From: JASFRI01 sp050115015
Lineage (GTDB): Bacteria > Acidobacteriota > Polarisedimenticolia > CBDVAL01
DNA length: 11,344 nt
Assembly: GCA_050115015.1 (NCBI GenBank)
Contig: JASFRI010000106.1
Location: forward strand, 1-11,344
Direction of reading: 5' to 3'
Shown: piece by piece, positions 6,076 through 11,344 of the stretch
How the letters are laid out: every line of letters begins with the position of its first letter
Numbering within the stretch: the stretch's first letter is position 1
The notes under the pieces: model-generated
The model's input: the letters and a program-made list of their open reading frames with translations, nothing else
Told to the model about the DNA's origin: nothing
The model's database searches: none
Program-made: the position numbers and the translations under genes

Positions 6076-6097
6076 TATCGTCACTATCGATATTGCA
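6071..6097. promoter_or_regulatory. Perfect 10-bp inverted repeat, candidate operator
   Basis: TGCAATATCG (6071-6080), seven bases, then CGATATTGCA (6088-6097). The symmetry is exact and suits a dimeric helix-turn-helix regulator. It overlaps the -35 of the leftward regulator gene and is centred about 100 bases upstream of the predicted start of the rightward receptor gene, a distance suited to activation. The outer TGCA ends recall NtrC-type sites in spirit, but the spacing differs. The neighbouring Fis-type protein is the natural candidate ligand; this is inference. Confidence 0.55.
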
Positions 6098-6100
6098 TAT

Positions 6101-6116
6101 TTAGTTTTTTAGTTTT
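6101..6116. repeat. Tandem TTAGTTTT repeat in an AT-rich tract
   Basis: TTAGTTTT occurs twice back to back (6101-6108 and 6109-6116), giving T-runs that may bend DNA. TGCATAT also recurs at 6094-6100 and 6124-6130. The surrounding stretch 6045-6180 is far richer in A and T than any coding sequence here. Confidence 0.6.
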
Positions 6117-6149
6117 CCATAACTGCATATCCATCATTGTGTTCCGAAT

Positions 6150-6177
6150 TTGACAAGATTTGATTTTTACATATACA
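6150..6177 (+). promoter_or_regulatory. Sigma70-type promoter of the Oar-like receptor operon
   Basis: TTGACA (6150-6155, perfect) is followed by a 16-base spacer and TATACA (6172-6177, 4 of 6). The predicted start is near 6184, which leaves a leader of about 95 bases before the ATG at 6279. The TTG of the -35 happens to be in frame with the receptor gene and is not a start codon. Confidence 0.65.
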
Positions 6178-6180
6178 TGA

Positions 6181-6192
6181 TTCCCGCGGGAA
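6181..6192. promoter_or_regulatory. 12-bp palindrome at the predicted transcription start
   Basis: TTCCCGCGGGAA is a perfect palindrome covering about -3 to +9 of the receptor promoter. A repressor bound here would block initiation. No known bacterial regulator consensus is recognised in it, and GC-rich palindromes of this size can arise by chance. Confidence 0.35.
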
Positions 6193-6263
6193 ACCCGGCA
6201 GGCGGCGGGGGGGCGCCCACCGGCAGGATGCGACCGGCCCGCGGACCGGGGTCGGCGCGAGCA

Positions 6264-6269
6264 AGGAGG
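6264..6269 (+). promoter_or_regulatory. Strong Shine-Dalgarno that fixes the receptor start
   Basis: AGGAGG ends nine bases before the ATG at 6279. That ATG begins a textbook signal peptide. Upstream in-frame codons back to 6150 lie in the promoter and leader. Confidence 0.85.
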
Positions 6270-6278
6270 AGCCCCACC

Positions 6279-8906
6279 ATGCGCCAGATCCCACCCGGCG
6301 CCCGCTTCATCCTGGGGGTCGCCGTGGCCCTTCTCGGGGCCGTGAGCCCGGTGCTGGCCCAGGCGAACATCACGGGCACCGTCCAGGGGTACGTGACCGA
6401 CAGCCATGGCAACTTCGTGCCCGGCGCGACCGTCACGCTCACCAGTCCGGCCCTCGTGCAGGGAAACCAGAGCCAGTTCACCGACGGTGAAGGGTATTTC
6501 GGGTTCTCCGGGCTTCCAGTGGGCCTGTTCGCCCTGAAGGCGGAGGTGCTCGGCTACGAGCCGTACCAGATCGTCGACATCCACATCAACCCTGGCGAGA
6601 ACCGGACCTTCGACATCGTCCTGCCCGAGGGGTTGACCGAGAAGGTGACGGTGACCGCCGAGCGGCACTTCGTGGACGTCACGGACACCTCCAGCCGCGA
6701 GGTGGTGGACGCCGCGTACGTGAACCGGCTGCCCCTCATCGCCCGACGCTACCAACAGGTCCTCACACTGTTCCCCGGCGTGAGCAACGACCAGGGCTTC
6801 TCGCTGGCGCAGTATCACATCGATGGCAGCCGGGTGACCCAGAACGGCTTCCGCCTGGACGGTGCGACCATCAACGACCAGGTGACCGGGACCTTCGGGC
6901 TCAACGTGAACCAGAACGCCATCGAGCGCTTCGAGCTGAACACCAGTGGCTTCATGCCCGAGTACGGAGAGCAGTCCGGCGGCATCGCCAACATCATCAC
7001 GAAGTCCGGGACGAACGAGTTCCAGTTCTTCTATTCCGGCTTCTACCGCAGCGACGCCTTCGCCTCGGAGGTCCAGGGGATCGACCAGGTCCTCGCCGTG
7101 GGGGACGCCGACGGGAACCCCGACAACAACAACACCCGCCTGCCCGAGGAGCAGATGTGGCAGGAGCTGGCCATCGGCGGTCCCATCGTGAAGGATCGCC
7201 TCTGGTTCTTCACCTCGTTCCAGTACTGGCAGGAGGACGAGGGCTCGATCTTCAACGACGCCATGTCGGAGGGGAACCGCTACCACGGGCAGTTCAAGCT
7301 GACCTGGCAGGCCAGCCCGTCCAACACCCTGGTGGCGAACTTCGCCACGGATCCGTCGGACTTCACGAACGTCATCCGGGATGGGCGCTTCGAGGTCGGC
7401 ACGAACCGGGATCAGACCCAGGGCGGGTTCTTCGGCCAGATCCGCGACACCCACGTGGCCAGCCCGTCGCTGATGGTGGAATCGCAACTGTTCGTCCATC
7501 ACCAGTACCTGACCTCCCGCCCGAGCCAGGTGGGTCTGGGGGACTTCACCCAGACCTATGCTCCCGACGCCCCGGTCAACATCTCCGGCACCTGGTTCAA
7601 CGATCAGGACCGGTCCACCGACCGCATCCGGCTGAGCGAGGCGATCACCACCCAGCAGGGATCGCACACCATCAAGGCCGGGCTGGACTACTCCTACCTG
7701 ACCTTCACCGGCGTGAACCGGGCGGACCCGGTGAACCTGGACTTCTCGCCGCTGTTCCAGGACCAGACCGGGGACCCCGGCGCACAGCTGATCTACGCCT
7801 ACGATTACCTCACCCCGGAGGTCACGGATCGCCAGGACACCGAGGCCGCGCTGTACGTGCAGGACACCTGGCAGGTGGGCCAGCACCTGACGCTCCAAGG
7901 CGGGCTCCGGGCGGACTACCAGAGCGTGGTCGGGGAAACGAACCTGGCACCGCGGTTCGGCTTCGCCGTGGACCCGACCGGCTCCGGGCGGCAGAAGATC
8001 TTCGGAAACTGGGGGCGCTACTACGACAACATCTTCATCGACTTCGTGGACTTCCAGGAGTCCGATGGCGTGGTGGGGCGCTACACCTACGTCGTTCCCT
8101 CCGCCGGCTACTACTACTACGATGTTCCCTTCGCGGTGTGGGACTACACCACCGACGGGGACCTGAAGGCCCCGTACAAGGACTCCTGGACGCTCGGCTA
8201 CGAGATCGCCCTGCCCGGGGACCTGAAGCTGGGCGTCAGCACGACCCACTGGAAGGGCCGGAACCAGCTGCGCACGTATCAGACGGAGGACCTGTCCCTG
8301 CTGCCGTCGTCGGTGGTCGTGGATCCGAACGCGACGGCGGCGGTGGTGTTCGACACGAACGGCCAGGCCGAGTACGACGACTACAAGATCTACATCAGGA
8401 AGTTCCTGAGCCACCGCTTCGAGCTGATGGGCTCGTACACCCGGTCGAAGGTCCAGGGGGACTCCTCCGACGACTTCGGGTTCGAGGACCGGAACGATCC
8501 CCTCGCGCTGGAGTACACCCGGCTGAGCTACGACCGCCCCGACGTCATCAACCTGTCGGGGACCGTGTTCCTTCCGGCCGCTTTCGAGATCACGGGGGTC
8601 TATCGCTACATGTCAGGCCGCCTCTACAGTCCGCTGATCGCCGGGCCCGGGGGGATCGTCATCGATCCGGAATACGGCAAGAACTCGGTGCGGATGACAC
8701 CACAGCGAACCCTGGACCTGGCCGTGGCGAAGGCGTTCCTGGCGGGGAAGACGAACCTGAAGCTCAGCTTCCAGATGTACAACGTCACGAACGAGCTCAA
8801 CGTCATCAACGTCGAGACGTTCGTGGACTCCGGGCCGAACTTCGGGCGGCCGGTGGAGATCGACCAGGGGCGCATCTTCCAGGTCGGCGTGGAAGTCCGG
8901 TTCTGA
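6279..8906 (+). CDS. Oar-like TonB-dependent outer-membrane receptor with carboxypeptidase-regulatory domain
   Basis: 875 residues. The signal peptide (1-27, hydrophobic ILGVAVALLGAVSPVLA) is cleaved before QANITG. Residues 33-115 are a CarboxypepD_reg-like beta-sandwich (GTVQGYVTDSHGNFVPGATVTL, then TDGEGYFGFSGLPVGLFALKAE). Residues 118-245 are the plug (EKVTVTAERHFVDV, LPLIARRYQQVLTLFPGVS, RLDGATINDQ, IERFELNTSGFMPEYGEQSGGIANIITKSGTNEF). The rest is a large barrel rich in Tyr/Trp strands, ending FQVGVEVRF with the terminal Phe that outer-membrane insertion prefers. Such receptors import or sense ligands too large for porins, powered by TonB-ExbB-ExbD, which are not in this window. I see no obvious TonB box. 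No frameshift or truncation is seen. It leads a probable three-gene unit with the binding protein and kinase downstream and is divergent from the Fis-type regulator. The ligand is unknown. Confidence 0.93.
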   Translation: MRQIPPGARFILGVAVALLGAVSPVLAQANITGTVQGYVTDSHGNFVPGATVTLTSPALVQGNQSQFTDGEGYFGFSGLPVGLFALKAEVLGYEPYQIVDIHINPGENRTFDIVLPEGLTEKVTVTAERHFVDVTDTSSREVVDAAYVNRLPLIARRYQQVLTLFPGVSNDQGFSLAQYHIDGSRVTQNGFRLDGATINDQVTGTFGLNVNQNAIERFELNTSGFMPEYGEQSGGIANIITKSGTNEFQFFYSGFYRSDAFASEVQGIDQVLAVGDADGNPDNNNTRLPEEQMWQELAIGGPIVKDRLWFFTSFQYWQEDEGSIFNDAMSEGNRYHGQFKLTWQASPSNTLVANFATDPSDFTNVIRDGRFEVGTNRDQTQGGFFGQIRDTHVASPSLMVESQLFVHHQYLTSRPSQVGLGDFTQTYAPDAPVNISGTWFNDQDRSTDRIRLSEAITTQQGSHTIKAGLDYSYLTFTGVNRADPVNLDFSPLFQDQTGDPGAQLIYAYDYLTPEVTDRQDTEAALYVQDTWQVGQHLTLQGGLRADYQSVVGETNLAPRFGFAVDPTGSGRQKIFGNWGRYYDNIFIDFVDFQESDGVVGRYTYVVPSAGYYYYDVPFAVWDYTTDGDLKAPYKDSWTLGYEIALPGDLKLGVSTTHWKGRNQLRTYQTEDLSLLPSSVVVDPNATAAVVFDTNGQAEYDDYKIYIRKFLSHRFELMGSYTRSKVQGDSSDDFGFEDRNDPLALEYTRLSYDRPDVINLSGTVFLPAAFEITGVYRYMSGRLYSPLIAGPGGIVIDPEYGKNSVRMTPQRTLDLAVAKAFLAGKTNLKLSFQMYNVTNELNVINVETFVDSGPNFGRPVEIDQGRIFQVGVEVRF

Positions 8907-8945
8907 TTGGCTAGCGGCTTGAACCGTCTGCAGGGGTGGCCCCCC

Positions 8946-8963
8946 GGTGTCCTTCCGGACGCC
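8946..8963 (+). other. Intercistronic hairpin without T-run
   Basis: GGTGTCC, loop TTCC, GGACGCC forms a 7-bp stem (one G-U pair) in the 84-base gap between the receptor and binding-protein genes. It has no T-tract after it, so it may protect or process mRNA and lower downstream expression rather than end transcription. A small GGGG-TGG-CCCC hairpin lies just before it, near 8932-8942. Confidence 0.4.
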
Positions 8964-8990
8964 GGCGGGGCCCGGACGATGGAGGAGACG

Positions 8991-9986
8991 ATGCACCGCA
9001 GGGTCATCGCTCCGGCGGCGACAAGTGGAGGGGGATCCGGTAGCCGCCTCATCGGCGCGCTCCTGACGCTCCTGCTCATGCTCGGGTTGAGCCACGCGAA
9101 CCCGGCGGCGAGCACGTACCGGATCACCGTCGTCACGAGCCGCGACATCGCCCCCTACCGCGCCGCGAAGGACGGCTTCCTCGAGGTGCTGGAGCGCTCC
9201 GGGGTCCGGTACCGCATCGAGGAGCTGCGCACCGACGGCGCGGAAACCACCGACCGGAAGTTCATCCAGACGCTCCGGAACACGCGCCCGGATCTCATCC
9301 TCACCATCGGCAGCGCGGCGACCCGCGCCGTGGGCGACGAGGTCCACGACATCCCCATCATCTTTTCCCTGGTGCTGGAGGCGGGGGATCCCGGGCAAGT
9401 CGATCCGTTCGGACCGAACGTCACGGGGGCCTCGATGTACATTCCCCTGCGTGTGCAGTTCGAAAAGCTGCGGGATGCCATGCCGGACGCCCGCCGGTTC
9501 GGCGTGATGTACAACCCGGCGGAGACGGGGGAGGTGGTCGACCAGGCGGAGGAGGTCGCGGAGGAGGTGGGGCTGGAGCTCGTGCGGGTTCCGGTGCACA
9601 GCCCGGCGGAGGTACTCTCCGAGCTGGAGAACCTGGACAGGCGTGTGGATCTCCTGTGGTCCGTGGCCGACTCGACGGTGTTCACCCCGCAGAGCGTGCA
9701 CCACATCCTGCTGAGCACGCTGCGCAAGAAGATCCCCTTCATCGGACTGTCCCCGTCCTACGTCCGGGCGGGAGCCCTCCTGGCCCTCTCCTGCGACTAT
9801 CTCGACGTCGGCCGGCAGTCCGGCGAGCTCGCGCTGGAGGTGCTGCACGGCTCGAAGCCGGGCCAGGTCCCCGTCACCGTGCCGCGTCGGATCTCGTTCT
9901 ACCTCAACCTGAACACCGCGAAGCAGCTCGAGATCGAGCTGTCGGAACAGATCAAGGAGACCGCCGAGGTCGTCAGCGGGTCATGA
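8991..9986 (+). CDS. Solitary ABC-type periplasmic substrate-binding protein (PF04392-like)
   Basis: 331 residues from the ATG at 8991, chosen because GGAGG (8981-8985) is five bases upstream; an ATG at 8979 would add four residues. A long signal region (1-40, hydrophobic core LIGALLTLLLMLGL) gives export. The mature protein has the two-lobed type-I binding-protein pattern: YRITVVTSRDIAPYRAAKDGFLEVL (43-67), the DLILTIGSAATRAV segment (101-114), IPIIFSLVLEAG, NVTGASMYIPLRVQFEKLRDAMP, FGVMYNP, LLWSVADSTVF, and a hinge-like LSPSYVRAGALLALSCDYLDVGRQSG (253-278). This matches the ABC_sub_bind/DUF534 family, some of whose members bind small amino-acid or nucleobase-like ligands. No permease or ATPase gene is adjacent. 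Instead, its stop overlaps the start of a sensor kinase (ATGA), which suggests it presents a ligand to that kinase rather than to a transporter. Confidence 0.88.
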   Translation: MHRRVIAPAATSGGGSGSRLIGALLTLLLMLGLSHANPAASTYRITVVTSRDIAPYRAAKDGFLEVLERSGVRYRIEELRTDGAETTDRKFIQTLRNTRPDLILTIGSAATRAVGDEVHDIPIIFSLVLEAGDPGQVDPFGPNVTGASMYIPLRVQFEKLRDAMPDARRFGVMYNPAETGEVVDQAEEVAEEVGLELVRVPVHSPAEVLSELENLDRRVDLLWSVADSTVFTPQSVHHILLSTLRKKIPFIGLSPSYVRAGALLALSCDYLDVGRQSGELALEVLHGSKPGQVPVTVPRRISFYLNLNTAKQLEIELSEQIKETAEVVSGS

Positions 9987-11344
9987 TCCGTCTGCGCATG
10001 GGTCTGCGGCTCAAGTTCATCGTCCTGATCTCCCTGTTGATCCTGATCACCTCGGTCAGCCTCAGCCAGTTCTTCCTCAATCACCTCGAGACGGAGGAGG
10101 CGCGGGACCTCGGGACGCTGGGGAACGTGATCGCACGGAACCTGGCCTACAATGCCGAGCTCGGCGTGCTCGCCCGGAACCGCCCGATGCTGCGGAACCT
10201 GAGCCAGGGACCGCTCCAGGAATCGCAGGTCGTCTACGTCCGGATCTACGACCGGAACGGCGAGGAGCTGGCGCGCCAGGATGCGGCGGAGGATCTCGTC
10301 GTGCTCGGACCCTCGGGCCGGCGGGTCGAGACGGTGACCCGCCCGGGCGCCTGGGGAGAGCTGGCGGACATGAAGGTGAAGCTCCCCGGCCGGATGCCCT
10401 TCGCCGGAGCGGAGCTGCGGGTGCCGGTCACGACGTTCAGCGCGCCGGTCGCCGACGAGGAGGTCGGCTTCCTGCTGGAATCAGAGGCACAGCCCGAGCT
10501 GGTGGAGGTGATCGGCTCGGTGGTGGTCGGGCTGTCGCTGGAGGAGACTCAGGCGCAGACCGCCCGGCTACGCCGCGCCTTCGGTCTGCTGACGGGCCTC
10601 GTCGTCCTGTTCGGCACGCTGATGACCGTCCTCATCGTGCAGGTGGTCATCAAGCCGGTGAACCGGATGGTCCTGGCCACCTGCCGGATCGCGGAGGGAA
10701 AGCTCGACGAGCGGGTGGACGCCTCCGGCCGCGACGAGATCGGCGATCTCGGACGGGCCTTCAACCAGATGACCGAGAACCTGCGGATCTCCCGCAGCGA
10801 GCTGGAGAGCTACAGCGCCGACCTGGAGGAGAAGGTCCGGCAGCGGACCCGCGAGCTGGAGCGGGCACAGAGCCAGCTCGTGCAGGCGGAGAAGATGTCC
10901 GCGATGGGCGAGCTGGTGTCCGGCGTGGCCCACGAGCTCAACAACCCCCTGGCCGGCGTGATCGGCTACTCGCAGCTTCTCCTGGGGGCCCCGGTGGAGG
11001 AGAAGGCACGTCGGGGCCTGGAGCGGATCAACCGGGAGGCCACCCGCTGCAAGCGGATCGTCCAGAACCTGCAGGTCTTCGCGCGGAAGCACAAGCCGCA
11101 GAAGAACTACGTCGGGATCAACGGGATCCTGGAGGCGACGCTCGAACTGCGGGCCTACCAGATGCAGGTGGACAACGTCCGTGTGGACACGAGCTTCGAG
11201 CACGGGCTTCCCAAGACGATGGCGGATTTCCACCAGCTCCAGCAGGTCTTCGTCAACCTGCTGGTCAACGCCCATCACGCCATCAAGCAGGGGGGCAAGC
11301 CCGGCCGGGTCAAGCTGGAGACGCGCTCGGAGGGCGGCCAGATC
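9983..11344 (+). CDS. Membrane sensor histidine kinase (3' end missing)
   Basis: 454 residues are visible and the frame is open to the last base. The ATG at 9983 overlaps the preceding stop (ATGA), implying translational coupling. Layout: a first membrane segment (11-29, KFIVLISLLILITSVSLSQ), a periplasmic domain of about 170 residues (30-198) with VVYVRIYDRNGEELAR as in Cache/PAS-like sensors, a second membrane segment (200-222), a HAMP domain (223-275, IKPVNRMV to DEIGDLGRAFNQM), a coiled coil with EEKVRQRTRELERAQSQL (282-299), the H-box SGVAHELNNPLAGV with His317 (10931-10933), and the start of the ATPase domain through the N-box FVNLLVNAHHAI. The G1, F and G2 boxes lie past the edge. The kinase at 2-1096 is a close paralogue and carries a receiver domain, so this one may too. 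It likely reads the state of the binding protein encoded just upstream. Confidence 0.92.
   Translation, partial: MIRLRMGLRLKFIVLISLLILITSVSLSQFFLNHLETEEARDLGTLGNVIARNLAYNAELGVLARNRPMLRNLSQGPLQESQVVYVRIYDRNGEELARQDAAEDLVVLGPSGRRVETVTRPGAWGELADMKVKLPGRMPFAGAELRVPVTTFSAPVADEEVGFLLESEAQPELVEVIGSVVVGLSLEETQAQTARLRRAFGLLTGLVVLFGTLMTVLIVQVVIKPVNRMVLATCRIAEGKLDERVDASGRDEIGDLGRAFNQMTENLRISRSELESYSADLEEKVRQRTRELERAQSQLVQAEKMSAMGELVSGVAHELNNPLAGVIGYSQLLLGAPVEEKARRGLERINREATRCKRIVQNLQVFARKHKPQKNYVGINGILEATLELRAYQMQVDNVRVDTSFEHGLPKTMADFHQLQQVFVNLLVNAHHAIKQGGKPGRVKLETRSEGGQI

Noticed and set aside
6001..6084. 28-residue N-terminal extension of the Fis-type regulator from ATG at 6084
   Set aside because: It lies upstream of the predicted promoter and inside the inverted repeat. 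The ATG at 6000 has a good Shine-Dalgarno and starts exactly at the receiver-like fold.
6150..6278. N-terminal extension of the receptor from TTG at 6150
   Set aside because: The TTG belongs to the TTGACA promoter box. The ATG at 6279 has AGGAGG and begins a proper signal peptide.
6084..8414. 776-codon minus-strand open frame opposite the receptor gene
   Set aside because: It is the antisense of a clear TonB-dependent receptor, repetitive in Val/Gly/His/Asp, and has no start signal or domain.
1..11344. CRISPR array, insertion sequence, prophage or toxin-antitoxin genes
   Set aside because: No spaced direct repeats, transposase or integrase motifs, terminal inverted repeats with target duplications, or small paired ORFs were found on either strand.

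Overview
The window is chromosomal DNA from a strongly GC-rich, diderm (Gram-negative-type) bacterium. It has outer-membrane beta-barrel proteins, Sec signal peptides, an Oar-like TonB-dependent receptor, ATGA start/stop overlaps and sigma70-type promoters. The gene mix is reminiscent of Acidobacteriota or Myxococcota/Desulfobacterota-like lineages: an Oar-type receptor with a carboxypeptidase-regulatory domain, a lone ABC-type binding protein next to a sensor kinase, and a Fis-type orphan regulator. This assignment rests on gene types only and is weak. No mobile element, tRNA, rRNA or CRISPR array is seen.

Left part (1-4357). The window opens inside a hybrid histidine kinase with a C-terminal receiver domain (2-1096). 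It converges on a two-domain GNAT-family acetyltransferase (1145-2083, minus) with a hairpin between them. Next comes a perfect consensus sigma70 promoter (2138-2165, +). It drives a roughly 240-nt structured transcript whose ends, closing stem and apical hairpin resemble 6S RNA as I remember it from E. coli. The 3' end of this candidate 6S RNA carries the ribosome binding site of a small outer-membrane barrel protein (2416-3216), followed 21 bases later by an Mrp/ApbC Fe-S carrier ATPase (3238-4287).

Middle part (4285-6278). A stem runs stop codon to stop codon between mrp and a convergent periplasmic DsbA-like thioredoxin-fold protein (4355-5272, minus). That protein has a CPLS active site and an extra Cys-rich N-terminal segment. 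Upstream of it, also on the minus strand, is a 191-residue regulator with a degenerate receiver domain and a Fis-type helix-turn-helix (5425-6000), ended by a textbook GC hairpin terminator. The region 6001-6278 is markedly AT-rich up to about 6180. It holds divergent promoters, a perfect 10-bp inverted repeat, a tandem TTAGTTTT repeat and a 12-bp palindrome.

Right part (6279-11344). Three genes run in one direction: an Oar-like TonB-dependent receptor, a solitary PF04392-type periplasmic binding protein with no ABC permease or ATPase beside it, and a membrane histidine kinase that overlaps the binding-protein gene by ATGA and runs off the window. The attractive reading is a trans-envelope sensing relay (outer-membrane receptor, periplasmic binding protein, inner-membrane kinase), possibly under the divergent Fis-type regulator. 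The kinase at the right edge is a clear paralogue of the one at the left edge, so a second module of the same design may lie just outside the window.
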